From the NCBI GenBank assembly GCA_963735045.1, contig CAVTIZ010000002.1, positions 186,001-250,000 on the forward strand: DNA of 64,000 bases, written 5' to 3'. The stretch comes from Salsipaludibacter sp963735045 (GTDB taxonomy: Bacteria; Actinomycetota; Nitriliruptoria; Nitriliruptorales; Nitriliruptoraceae). The translations under genes were made by a program, and so were the position numbers. Positions 15,743 through 26,533 of the stretch are shown one piece after another; positions within the stretch are counted from its first letter, which is position 1; every line of letters begins with the position of its first letter. A model generated the notes under the pieces. That model saw only the letters and a program-made list of their open reading frames with translations, did not search any database and had not been told where the DNA came from.

Positions 15743-18700
15743 ATGACCAGTGCTGTCACGCCCGTTGCCCCCGCGTCGCATGATCGTGTCCCGTCCGATC
15801 CGGTCCCGTCCGGACGTGGTCCCGCGGTGGCCGCCGCCAGGACCCGGTTCCCCGGGGACGGCCGCCCCGAGGCCGGCGGCCTGTACGACCCACGCCAGGA
15901 ACACGATGCGTGTGGCGTGTCCTTCGTGGTGGACATGCATGGTCGCACGTCCCACCGCATGGTCCAGCAGGGACTGTCCGCGCTGTGCGCGCTGGACCAC
16001 CGCGGCGCCACCGGTGCCGAGGCGAACGTCGGTGACGGGGCCGGCATCCTCATCCAGGTCCCCGACCGGTTCCTGCGTGACGAACTCGACGTCGTGCTGC
16101 CACCGGCGGGGTCCTACGCGGTCGGACTGGCCTTCCTCCCCCGTGACCACGTCGACGACGCGATCAAGGCCGTCGACGCGCTGGTCGAGGAGGAGGGGTT
16201 GCGCACGGTGGCCTGGCGCGACGTGCCCGTGGACAACTCCGCCATCGGGTCGATGGCCCACGACATCGAGCCGGCCTTCCGCCACCTGGTCGTGGCCGGG
16301 CGGGCGGGCGACCTGTCCGGGCTCGACCTCGAACGCCGCGTCTTCGTGCTGCGCAAGCGCATCGAGCACGAGGTCTCGATCGACACGCCGCGCGGCCCGG
16401 AGTCGGTGTACTTCCCGTCGCTGTCGGCCCGGACCCTGGTCTACAAGGGGATGCTGACCTCCGCACAGCTGGGGGACTTCTTCCACGACCTGTCCGACCC
16501 ACGGGTGGAGTCGGCGCTGGCACTGGTGCACTCGCGGTTCTCCACCAACACCTTCCCGTCGTGGCCCCTGGCCCACCCCTACCGGATGCTGGCCCACAAC
16601 GGCGAGATCAACACCGTCATGGGCAACCGCAACTGGATGCACGCCCGTGAGGGCTCGCTGGCCTCGGACCTGTTCGGGTCCGGACCCGGCGCCAGCGGGT
16701 TGGAACGGGCCTTCCCGATCATGACCCCCGATGCCTCGGACACCGCCAGCTTCGACGAGGCCCTGGAGTTGTTGCACCTGGGCGGACGGTCCCTGCCACA
16801 CGCCGTGCTGATGATGATCCCGGAGGCGTGGGAGGCCCACCAGACCATGCCTGCGTGGAAGCGGGACTTCTACGAGTACCACGCCAGCCTGATGGAGCCG
16901 TGGGACGGTCCCGCCGCGATCGCGTTCACCGACGGCACCCTGATCGGCGCCGTGCTGGACCGCAACGGTCTGCGCCCGTCGCGCTACTGGGTCACCGCCG
17001 ACGGGATGGTGGTCATGGCGTCGGAGGTCGGCGTCGTGGACCTCGACCCGTCCACCATCGTGCGCAAGGGCCGACTGCAGCCGGGCCGCATGTTCCTGGT
17101 CGACACCGCCGAGGGCCGCATCGTGGAGGACGAGGAGGTCAAGAAGGACCTCGCCGACAGCGCCCCGTACGGACGGTGGCTGGCCGGGGGCCTGCTCAAC
17201 CTCGAAGACCTGCCCGAGCGATCGTTGCTGACGCCCCAGCACTCGTCGGTGGTCGCCTTCCAACGCACCTTCGGCTACACGACCGAGGAGATCAAGCTCC
17301 TGCTGGCACCGATGGCGCGCACCGCCGCCGAGCCGATCGGCTCGATGGGGACCGACACACCCGTCGCGGTGCTGTCGCAGCGGCCGCGGCTGCTGTTCGA
17401 CTACGTCAAGCAGTTGTTCGCCCAGGTCACCAACCCGCCGCTGGACGCCATCCGCGAGGAGCTCGTCACCTCGGCCGGGGGCACCATCGGGCCCGAACGC
17501 AACATCCTGGACTCGGGGCCGGACCACTGCCGACAGATCGTGCTGCCACGACCCATCCTGACCAACCAGGAGCTGGCCAAGATCCTGTACATGGACGAGG
17601 ACGGCGAGTACCCCGAGTTCCACTCCTTCGCCGTGGACGGCCTGTACCCGGTCGAGGACGGTGGCCCCGGGCTGGAGCGCGCGCTGGAGGACATCTTCGA
17701 ACAGGTGTCGCAGGCCATCACCGACGGCGCCAAGATCATCGTGTTGTCGGATCGCTACTCCAACGAGGAGCTGGCGCCGATCCCGTCCCTGCTGTTGACC
17801 TCCGCGGTCCACCAGCACCTCATCCGGACCCAACAGCGCACCAAGGTCGGCCTGGTCATGGAGACCGGCGAGGCTCGCGAGGTGCACCACATGGCGGCCC
17901 TGCTCGGCTACGGCGCCGCGGCCATCAACCCCTACCTCGCCTTCGAGACCTTCCGCGACCTGATCGACCAGGGCGTGCTGGAGAACGTGACGCCCGAGCA
18001 GGCCAACAAGAACTACATCAAGGCCTGCACGAAGGGTGTCATCAAGATCATGTCCAAGATGGGCATCTCGACGGTGGCGTCCTACACCGGTGCCCAGATC
18101 TTCGAGGCGATCGGGTTGTCCCGGGACCTGGTCGACGCCCACTTCACCGGCACCACCTCCAACGTCGAGGGCATCGGGCTGGACGAGATCGCGGCCGAGG
18201 TGGCCGAGCGCCATCACTTCGCACACCTGTCCAACCCGACCGAGGCCGCCCATCGTGACCTGTGGATGGGTGGGGAGTACCAGTGGCGACGCGAGGGCGA
18301 GTACCACCTGTTCAACCCCCGGACGGTGTTCAAGCTCCAGCACGCGACCCGCTCGGCGCGCTACGACGTCTTCAAGGAGTACACCTCGCTGGTGGACGAC
18401 CAGTCCGAACGACTGGCGACCCTGCGGGGACTGCTGAACTTCCGAACGGGCGTTCGCGAACCGGTGCCGCTGGACGAGGTCGAGCCCGTCAGCGAGATCG
18501 TCAAGCGCTTCTCCACCGGCGCGATGAGCTACGGCTCGATCTCCCAGGAGGCCCACCAGACCCTGGCCATCGCCATGAACCGGCTGGGTGCCAAGTCCAA
18601 CACCGGCGAGGGCGGCGAGGACAGCGATCGCTTCACCCCCGACGACAACGGTGACCTGCGCCGCAGCGCCATCAAGCAGGTCGCGTCCGGTCGCTTCGGC

Positions 18701-20437
18701 GTCACCAGCGAGTACCTGGTCAACGCCGACGACCTGCAGATCAAGATGGCCCAGGGCGCCAAGCCCGGAGAGGGTGGCCAGCTGCCCGGCAAGAAGGTGT
18801 GGCCGTGGATCGCCGAGACGCGTCACTCGACCCCGGGTGTGGGATTGATCTCGCCGCCGCCGCACCACGACATCTACTCGATCGAGGACATCAAGCAGCT
18901 GATCCACGACCTCAAGAACGCCAACCCCGACGCTCGCGTGCACGTCAAGCTGGTGGCCCAGCGCGGTGTCGGGACGGTCGCCGCCGGGGTGTCCAAGGCC
19001 AAGTCCGACGTCGTGCTGATCTCGGGCCACGACGGGGGGACGGGCGCGTCACCGATGAACTCGATCAAACACGCGGGTGGGCCGTGGGAGCTCGGGTTGG
19101 CCGAGACCCAGCAGACCCTGCTGCGCAACGGGTTGCGTGACCGCATCGTGGTGCAGGTCGACGGCCAACTCAAGACCGGCCGCGACGTCGTCGTCGCGGC
19201 GCTGCTGGGCGCCGAGGAGTTCGGCTTCGCGACCGCGCCACTGGTCGTGTCGGGATGCATCATGATGCGCGTGTGCCACCTCGACACCTGCCCGGTCGGC
19301 GTCGCGACCCAGAACCCGGAGCTGCGCGAGCGCTTCACCGGCAAGGCCGAGTACGTCGTCAACTTCATGACCTACATCGCCGAGGAGGTCCGCGAGCTGC
19401 TCGCCGAACTGGGCTTCCGCAGCCTGGAGGAGGCGATCGGCAACGTCGAGTCGCTGGACGCCCAGGGGGCGATCGACCACTGGAAGGCCGACGGGCTCGA
19501 CCTGTCGACCATCCTGGAGGTGCCGACCTCGCCGTGGGAACAGGACCGCCACTGCACCAAGTCCCAGGACCACGGGCTCGAGCAGGCCCTGGACCAGCAA
19601 CTGCTCGGCCCGGCGGAGCCGGCCATCGAGCGGGGGGAACGGGTGGTGCTCGACCTCCCGATCGCCAACCGCAACCGCACGGTCGGAACCTTGCTCGGCC
19701 ACCACGTGACCAAGGCGACGGGCGGTCTCGGGCTGCCCGACAACACCATCGACGTGACCTTCCACGGGTCCGCGGGCCAGAGCTTCGGGGCCTTCCTGCC
19801 CAAGGGCATCACGCTCCGGCTGGAGGGCGACGCCAACGACTACGTCGGCAAGGGCCTGTCGGGTGGACGCATCATCGTGCGGCCCCCCGCCGATGCCCAC
19901 CCCGACTTCCTCGCCCAGGAGTCCATCATCGCGGGCAACGTCATCGCCTACGGCGCCACCGGGGGGGAGATCTTCCTTCGTGGCGAGGTCGGCGAGCGCT
20001 TCTGCGTCCGAAACTCGGGCGCGACCGTGGTCGCCGAGGGCGTGGGTGACCACGCCTGTGAGTACATGACCGGGGGGCGGGCGGTCATCCTGGGCCGGAC
20101 CGGGCGCAACGTCGGGGCCGGCATGTCCGGCGGGATCGCCTTCGTCTACGACCCGGACGGCGTGCTGTACCGCGAGGTCAACCAGGAGATGGTCAGCCTC
20201 GAAGCACCGGATCCCGACGACCTGGCCTGGCTGCGGTCGGTCGTGTCGACCTACGCCGAGGAGACGGCGTCGCCGTTGGCGGAGAGCCTGCTGGCCCGCT
20301 GGCACGCGGTGAAGCGGCACTTCCGCAAGATCATGCCGACCGACTACAAGCGCGTCCTCGAGGCGGCCCGCGAGGCCCGCGAGGAGGGTCGTGACGTCGA
20401 ACAGGCGATCATGGCGTCGGCCAGCGGCGGCAAGTGA
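15743..20437 (+). CDS. gltB: Glutamate synthase (NADPH) large subunit
   Basis: This 1,564-aa protein has the full GOGAT-alpha layout. There is an N-terminal propeptide of 56 residues, then the class II glutaminase nucleophile Cys57 in HDACGVSFVV. The glutaminase and central domains follow, then the FMN-binding barrel with ISGHDGGTGASP and KPGEGGQLPG, the 3Fe-4S cysteines in MRVCHLDTCPVGVATQ, and a C-terminal right-handed helix with repeated GGxI motifs. It transfers ammonia from glutamine to 2-oxoglutarate. The propeptide is longer than the usual 10-40 residues. It is followed 42 bp later by gltD. Confidence 0.98.
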   Translation: MTSAVTPVAPASHDRVPSDPVPSGRGPAVAAARTRFPGDGRPEAGGLYDPRQEHDACGVSFVVDMHGRTSHRMVQQGLSALCALDHRGATGAEANVGDGAGILIQVPDRFLRDELDVVLPPAGSYAVGLAFLPRDHVDDAIKAVDALVEEEGLRTVAWRDVPVDNSAIGSMAHDIEPAFRHLVVAGRAGDLSGLDLERRVFVLRKRIEHEVSIDTPRGPESVYFPSLSARTLVYKGMLTSAQLGDFFHDLSDPRVESALALVHSRFSTNTFPSWPLAHPYRMLAHNGEINTVMGNRNWMHAREGSLASDLFGSGPGASGLERAFPIMTPDASDTASFDEALELLHLGGRSLPHAVLMMIPEAWEAHQTMPAWKRDFYEYHASLMEPWDGPAAIAFTDGTLIGAVLDRNGLRPSRYWVTADGMVVMASEVGVVDLDPSTIVRKGRLQPGRMFLVDTAEGRIVEDEEVKKDLADSAPYGRWLAGGLLNLEDLPERSLLTPQHSSVVAFQRTFGYTTEEIKLLLAPMARTAAEPIGSMGTDTPVAVLSQRPRLLFDYVKQLFAQVTNPPLDAIREELVTSAGGTIGPERNILDSGPDHCRQIVLPRPILTNQELAKILYMDEDGEYPEFHSFAVDGLYPVEDGGPGLERALEDIFEQVSQAITDGAKIIVLSDRYSNEELAPIPSLLLTSAVHQHLIRTQQRTKVGLVMETGEAREVHHMAALLGYGAAAINPYLAFETFRDLIDQGVLENVTPEQANKNYIKACTKGVIKIMSKMGISTVASYTGAQIFEAIGLSRDLVDAHFTGTTSNVEGIGLDEIAAEVAERHHFAHLSNPTEAAHRDLWMGGEYQWRREGEYHLFNPRTVFKLQHATRSARYDVFKEYTSLVDDQSERLATLRGLLNFRTGVREPVPLDEVEPVSEIVKRFSTGAMSYGSISQEAHQTLAIAMNRLGAKSNTGEGGEDSDRFTPDDNGDLRRSAIKQVASGRFGVTSEYLVNADDLQIKMAQGAKPGEGGQLPGKKVWPWIAETRHSTPGVGLISPPPHHDIYSIEDIKQLIHDLKNANPDARVHVKLVAQRGVGTVAAGVSKAKSDVVLISGHDGGTGASPMNSIKHAGGPWELGLAETQQTLLRNGLRDRIVVQVDGQLKTGRDVVVAALLGAEEFGFATAPLVVSGCIMMRVCHLDTCPVGVATQNPELRERFTGKAEYVVNFMTYIAEEVRELLAELGFRSLEEAIGNVESLDAQGAIDHWKADGLDLSTILEVPTSPWEQDRHCTKSQDHGLEQALDQQLLGPAEPAIERGERVVLDLPIANRNRTVGTLLGHHVTKATGGLGLPDNTIDVTFHGSAGQSFGAFLPKGITLRLEGDANDYVGKGLSGGRIIVRPPADAHPDFLAQESIIAGNVIAYGATGGEIFLRGEVGERFCVRNSGATVVAEGVGDHACEYMTGGRAVILGRTGRNVGAGMSGGIAFVYDPDGVLYREVNQEMVSLEAPDPDDLAWLRSVVSTYAEETASPLAESLLARWHAVKRHFRKIMPTDYKRVLEAAREAREEGRDVEQAIMASASGGK

Positions 20438-20479
20438 CGACCACGCGGGCGACCGACCGCGCGAACGGACAGGTGACAC

Positions 20480-21934
<1,455 letters not shown>

Positions 21935-22125
21935 ATCGACCGGCCCAGCTGCCGCCGTGCGGTCACCGCATGGGCAGTTCCTCCCATATCCCACGAACGT
22001 CGGTTGCCGTGTCCCGGTCGGGCTGATTCGGTGAAGGATGCGCAGGGGTAGACGAGTCCGTCTGGTCCCTGCCTGCTGTCGTCGCGTCTTCCACGTGACC
22101 TCCCGTCTTCCACCGAGGACCATCC

Positions 22126-23709
22126 ATGCCGCTTTCCTCCCCCCATTCACCACCGCGCCGCGGACTGGCCATCGGGGCCGTCGCCGGTCTCGCACTGGCA
22201 CTGGCCACCGCCGTTCCGGCCGCTGCCGACCCGACGCCGTCCACCATCGCGCCCGACCTGGTGTCGGTCACCGATGTCACCACCCCGGGTGAGGACGCCA
22301 ACGGCTCGGGGATCGACGACACGTTCGCGACGTTCACCTTCGACGAGGCGACCACCGTCGTGAGCTGCTGTGCCGGCTTCCAGCTGGTTCCGACCACCAC
22401 CACGGGCCCGGACCCCCTCACCGCCTTCCAGCTGGTGTCCGGGGACGGCACGACCGAGCTGCGCCTGGCCTTCGAGGGCGAGCTCACCGCCGACGAGGTC
22501 GCACGCGGGACCATCGACGGCAACGTCGTCCGTGCCGACGACGGGGGGGACGCGACCCTCAACCCGCCGCAGGCCGCTCCCGTGTCCGGTGCCAGTGACG
22601 CGCCGGACCTGGTCTCGGTGCGCCAGGACATCAACACGTTGCTGTTCGAGTTCGACCAGTCGGTCGGCGAGGACGACGACGTCATCCAGAACACGTCGGG
22701 CCTGCGGTTCTTCACCGACCAGGCCGAGGTGTACGCGTCGCTGGCCGTGGAGGCCGTGGACGACACCACGCTGCGCGCCGTCTACGACCTCCCAGAGGGC
22801 ACCACGGTCGCCGATGCCGTGGGTGGCTTCGTCGTGCAGGGCACCGTCGTCGGTGCCGACCAGAACGACGACGGCACCTTCGAGCCCAACGAACTCGACG
22901 AGGTCGCCGTGGGTGAACCCCTCGGCGACGGCGTCGTGACCTGCCCCGAGACCACCGTCGACGTCAGTGGGCTGCCCGACGGCTGGACCGTCGCGCCGGA
23001 CCTGCAGTTCGTGGGCAACATCCGCCAGGGCCCCTACACGCCCGAGCTGGAGGCGACGACCTGCGTCGACTACCACTTCGACCAGGCGGCCTACCTCGGT
23101 GGTGGCAACCGCACCAGCTTCCACCTCGTGCCGGTGGACGGCGGCCCCGTGCTCGACGCGACCGGGATGGTCCCCGAGATCGACGTCGAGGGTGACGACA
23201 CCATCGTCGTCCAGTACCTGGGCCTGTACGACGAGTCCGACCTCGCGCGCGGCACGGTCGACGCCAATGTCGTGACCAGCAACGCCAACGGGGACGGCCC
23301 CTACAACGTCGGCCAGGCCGACGCGATCAGCAACGGGGGCAACTCCGACGATCCGGACCTCGAGACCGTCTCGGAGAAGAGCGACAACAAGCTCTACTTC
23401 GAGTTCGACGAGGGCCTGGACCAGGAGGACGTCGTGCAGGACACCGCCGGCCTGCGTTTCTACACGGCCGACGGTGATGCCTACGCGGCATCCAAGGTCT
23501 CCCCGACCAATCGCGACGACGTCCTGGTGGCCAAGTTCGACCTGCCCGCCGGCGTCAGCGCTCGCGACGCCGTGGGTGGCTTCGTCACCCAGGGCACGGT
23601 CGTGGCGCCCGACGACGACGGCGACGGCGCCAAGGAGGCCAACTCCTTCGACGAGGTGCGCCTGTCCGACGGCAAGATCAACAAGGACTCGGTCGAGGTC
23701 GTCGACTGA
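22126..23709 (+). CDS. Secreted protein with internal duplication and EF-hand-like calcium loops
   Basis: This 527-aa protein has a Sec signal peptide (AVAGLALALATAVPAAA, cleavage about residue 36). The mature part is made of two related halves of about 230 residues. Each contains a beta-rich first domain (FQLV/FHLVPVDG) and a second domain beginning PDLVSVRQD or PDLETVSEK that ends with DAVGGFVVQGTVV or DAVGGFVTQGTVV. Each half closes with an acidic loop: DQNDDGTFEPNE matches the 12-residue EF-hand pattern exactly, and DDDGDGAKEANS matches in part. Cysteines are few. No catalytic motif is visible, so a calcium-stabilised surface or matrix protein is likely. I do not recognise the family. Confidence 0.7.
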   Translation: MPLSSPHSPPRRGLAIGAVAGLALALATAVPAAADPTPSTIAPDLVSVTDVTTPGEDANGSGIDDTFATFTFDEATTVVSCCAGFQLVPTTTTGPDPLTAFQLVSGDGTTELRLAFEGELTADEVARGTIDGNVVRADDGGDATLNPPQAAPVSGASDAPDLVSVRQDINTLLFEFDQSVGEDDDVIQNTSGLRFFTDQAEVYASLAVEAVDDTTLRAVYDLPEGTTVADAVGGFVVQGTVVGADQNDDGTFEPNELDEVAVGEPLGDGVVTCPETTVDVSGLPDGWTVAPDLQFVGNIRQGPYTPELEATTCVDYHFDQAAYLGGGNRTSFHLVPVDGGPVLDATGMVPEIDVEGDDTIVVQYLGLYDESDLARGTVDANVVTSNANGDGPYNVGQADAISNGGNSDDPDLETVSEKSDNKLYFEFDEGLDQEDVVQDTAGLRFYTADGDAYAASKVSPTNRDDVLVAKFDLPAGVSARDAVGGFVTQGTVVAPDDDGDGAKEANSFDEVRLSDGKINKDSVEVVD

Positions 23710-23727
23710 CGCACCGGCGTCCCGCTC

Positions 23728-23752
23728 CGCCCGGCCCTCGCGGGGCCGGGCG
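23728..23752. terminator. Hairpin terminator between convergent genes
   Basis: CGCCCGGCCC pairs perfectly with GGGCCGGGCG across a 5-base loop, 19 bases after the secreted protein's stop and before the GNAT gene on the other strand. Confidence 0.6.
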
Positions 23753-23799
23753 AGTGCTGTCGGGAGCCGGTGGAGGCGGCCGTCAGGTCCGACCGGCCG

Positions 23800-24423
23800 T
23801 CAGGCCCGACCGCTCGTGTGGGGCGGCCGGGTCATCAGCCACACGAGTGGGCCGGCGTCGGGGAGGTCGTCGACCTCGTGGGTGACGCGGAAGCCCAGGC
23901 CCTCGTAGAAGGGCAGGTTGCCCGGGGTCGCCGTCTCGAGGAAGCACGGGAGGCCGTCGTCGTCCGCGCGGGTACAGCCCACCGACGCGATGCGGCGCCC
24001 ATGGCCGCGGCGGTGGTGGTCGGGGTGCACGGCCAGGACCCCCAGGTACCAGTGGGGGCCGGCGGGGACGTGCGGTTCGAACGCCGCCCCCACCGCCTCG
24101 AAGCGAGCCTGGGACCGGTCGGACCGGTTCGCCACGTGTGGCGCCCAGGCCCGGTCCTGCTCGGCCTCGGGGATCCCGATGCCGCCCGGCGGGTCCCACT
24201 GGGCCGAACCGCGGCCGTCGTCGTCGACGTCGACGATGCCACCGCGCAGGCGCAGGTCCAGCAGGGTGCCGAAGAAGTCCCGGCAGTCGTCGTCGTAGCG
24301 CGGGTCGTCGGGGAAGAACCACCGGATGAGGGGATCGTCGGCGAACGCGGCGACCACCACGTCCAGCAGGCGATCTCGATCCTCGGGGGTCCCGGGACGG
24401 ACGTCACGGCCGGGGGTCTCCAT
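23800..24423 (-). CDS. GNAT-family N-acetyltransferase
   Basis: This 207-aa protein starts at the ATG at 24423, with GGAGGT 7 bases upstream on its strand. The acetyl-CoA motif A is LAVHPDHHRRGHGRRI, and the C-terminal NLPFYEGLGFRVTHE is the usual GNAT beta6-beta7 block. The N-terminal half has AFADDPLIRWFFPDD, as in many actinobacterial GNATs. The substrate is unknown. Confidence 0.9.
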   Translation of the reverse strand: METPGRDVRPGTPEDRDRLLDVVVAAFADDPLIRWFFPDDPRYDDDCRDFFGTLLDLRLRGGIVDVDDDGRGSAQWDPPGGIGIPEAEQDRAWAPHVANRSDRSQARFEAVGAAFEPHVPAGPHWYLGVLAVHPDHHRRGHGRRIASVGCTRADDDGLPCFLETATPGNLPFYEGLGFRVTHEVDDLPDAGPLVWLMTRPPHTSGRA

Positions 24424-24635
24424 CGGGCACCTCCGTGCCGGTCGTGTGGCTGGACGATGGGACCCTAGTGGCCCCACCTCACGAGCCCCCGGCGGTGTCG
24501 TCGTCCCCGCGGTGCGGGCGCCGACACCCGGGCGGTCGTGGTGCTCGGTTGGACACTTGCGTCGGGTGCACGAGCCGGGCAGTCTGAGCGCGCTGCGGCC
24601 CGGAGGGGACGTGATCGTCGGGGGAGGGCAACGAC

Positions 24636-25205
24636 TTGAGACCACTGCGGTACTCGATCAATGTCACGCTTGACGGTTGCTGCCATCACGAGGCAGGGCT
24701 CCCCCCGGACGAGGAGTCGATGCGCTACTGGACCGCCCAGATCCAACGAGCCGATGCCCTGCTGTTCGGCCGGGTGACCTACGAGATGATGGAGGCGGCC
24801 TGGCGACAGCCGTCCACGGGTACGTGGCCTGACTGGATGGGTGAGCGGGAGATCTCGTTCGCCGAGGCCATCGGTGGATCGAAGAAGTACGTCGTGTCGA
24901 GCACGTTGAGCGTGGTCGATTGGAACGCTGAGCTGCTGCGCGGAGACCTGGGGCACGCGGTCGAGCGGCTCAAGCAGGAGCCGGGCGACGGCCTGTTCGT
25001 GGGTGGCGTGACGCTCCCGCTCGCGCTGGCAGGTCTGGGACTGATCGACGAGTACGACTTCCTGGTGCAGCCGGTCCTTGCCGGACATGGGCCGACGTTG
25101 CTTGCCGGTCTTGGCCAGCGCATCCAGCTCGAGCTGGTGGATCGCCAGGAGTTCCGGTCGGGTGCGGTCGCCCGGCGATACAGACCCGTGCACGCGCTGC
25201 CGTGA
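24636..25205 (+). CDS. RibD-C/dihydrofolate-reductase-like family protein
   Basis: This 189-aa protein starts with TTG, about 6 bases after GGAGGG-like sequence. The fold signature includes YSINVTLDGC, LLFGRVTYEMM, KKYVVSSTL, LFVGGVTLPLAL and LIDEYDFLVQPVLAGHG, matching actinobacterial DHFR-like (RibD C-terminal) proteins. These bind NADPH; the substrate is unclear and they rarely replace true FolA. Base composition is noticeably lower in GC than the neighbours, with more A/T-ending codons, suggesting recent acquisition. Confidence 0.85.
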   Translation: MRPLRYSINVTLDGCCHHEAGLPPDEESMRYWTAQIQRADALLFGRVTYEMMEAAWRQPSTGTWPDWMGEREISFAEAIGGSKKYVVSSTLSVVDWNAELLRGDLGHAVERLKQEPGDGLFVGGVTLPLALAGLGLIDEYDFLVQPVLAGHGPTLLAGLGQRIQLELVDRQEFRSGAVARRYRPVHALP

Positions 25206-25358
25206 CGTGATCGGTCCTGGCACGTCTGGAGGGCTCGTCGGACCGCGACCACGGGCGTTTCGCGCGAGACGCCGCCAACCTGACCGAGCCACTGGCCGGG
25301 ATGGCCGGGTGGGGACGGTGGGCCCGGGGGCGGTGGCACGCGGGCGGGTCAGCCGGTG

Positions 25359-25976
25359 TCAGGGCGACGATGGTGCGTGCCGGTGGATGCTGACGGCATA
25401 GCCGTCGTCGGTGAACGGGTCACGCTCCCAGGTGCCGACGCGGTCGGCCAGCACCAGTCCCGCCTCGTGGCACCAGCGGTCGTAGTCGTCCAACGTCACG
25501 GGCACGTCGTCCAGGGGCAGGTGGGCCGGGTCCAGCCCGAAGCCGGCCACCAGCGGGCCACCGGGCCGCAGGTGTGCGCCCATCGCCGCGACCGCGGCGG
25601 CCTCGGTCCCGGCGGCCAGCAGCGGGATGACGTTTCCGGCCGCGACGACGACGTCGAAGTGCGCCTCGTCGAGGTCGAGCGTCGCGAGGTCGCCCGACCG
25701 CCACGCCAGGTCGGGTGCTCGTTCGCGTGCGACGGCCAGCATCGACTCGTCGAGGTCGGTGCCGACGACGTCGAACCCACGCCGTGCCAGTTCGATCGCC
25801 ACCCGGCCCGTCCCGCACCCGGCGTCGAGCACGCGCGCGCCCGGTCGCACCAGCGACTCCACGAGGTCGGCCTCGCCGTGGGGGTTGCCGGCCTCCGAGG
25901 CCCGGGCGGCGACGCTCGCGGCGTAGTCACGGCCGCCGTCGTGCCCGGCCAGCTCCTGCCAGCGACTGGTCGCCAT
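25359..25976 (-). CDS. Class I SAM-dependent methyltransferase
   Basis: This 205-aa protein has motif I VLDAGCGTGRVAIEL (residues 49-63), the acidic motif II VVGTDLDESML, and motif IV FDVVVAAGNVIPLL. GGGAG lies 6 bases upstream of the ATG. Residues 11-16 (GHDGGRDYA) resemble the small-molecule methyltransferase group. The substrate is unknown. A small hypothetical gene lies 50 bp upstream on the same strand and is probably co-transcribed. Confidence 0.88.
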   Translation of the reverse strand: MATSRWQELAGHDGGRDYAASVAARASEAGNPHGEADLVESLVRPGARVLDAGCGTGRVAIELARRGFDVVGTDLDESMLAVARERAPDLAWRSGDLATLDLDEAHFDVVVAAGNVIPLLAAGTEAAAVAAMGAHLRPGGPLVAGFGLDPAHLPLDDVPVTLDDYDRWCHEAGLVLADRVGTWERDPFTDDGYAVSIHRHAPSSP

Positions 25977-26026
25977 GTCGTCTCCCGGGTCGGCGACGGC
26001 CAGCGTGCCACCGCGGCGCCGGGCCG

Positions 26027-26368
26027 TCAGGCAGGTCCTCGTCCGGCGTCGTCGTGGTCGAGGTGGTCCAGGCGCGCCGCACGCAGGGCCGCGGCCACCC
26101 GACCCGGTGCCGCATGGTCCACGGTGGGCGGGAAGTCGCACGCGGCCAGCGTGGTGGCCAGGGCCCGGGCCACGGCGGCCGGGTCCTCCGGCACCGTCCG
26201 CAGCCGCAGCAGCGCCAACGACGAGCCCGGCTCGGTGGGGTGGACGAGGTCGTAGGCGGTGCCGTCGGCGTTCCATGTGACGTCCGGGATCCCGTCGACG
26301 TCCCACCGGATCGCCGCCACCTCCGCCAGGTCGGGGGCGGGCACGCGCCGGCTCACGTCGGCCTGCAT
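26027..26368 (-). CDS. Hypothetical protein, 113 aa
   Basis: A plausible single-domain protein with mixed secondary structure (IRWDVDGIPDVTWNADGTAY, then an alpha-helical PAAVARALATTLAAC) and acidic ends. No signal peptide, membrane segment or family motif is recognised. It lies between the alpha/beta hydrolase and the methyltransferase, all on the same strand, with a 50-bp gap to the latter. Confidence 0.55.
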   Translation of the reverse strand: MQADVSRRVPAPDLAEVAAIRWDVDGIPDVTWNADGTAYDLVHPTEPGSSLALLRLRTVPEDPAAVARALATTLAACDFPPTVDHAAPGRVAAALRAARLDHLDHDDAGRGPA

Positions 26369-26533
26369 GGCACCTCCGATGGTTGGTCATGGCGTGGTGG
26401 GGGGTGGACACCAGTGCACCGGGTCCGACGGCGGGCTGCCGGGCGATGGCCGGTCGATCGGTCGGTCGATCCCGACGACGCCCCCAACGACGCCCGACGA
26501 GGCGCCGGCCCAGCCGGCGGCGACCGCGTCGGG

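Noticed and set aside
13559..19030. A 1,823-codon open frame on the minus strand
   Set aside because: It is antisense to gltB and only partly in the pgi region. Long antisense frames are expected at this GC content, and the translation has His/Gln/Val-rich shadow composition without domains, while pgi and gltB explain the DNA.
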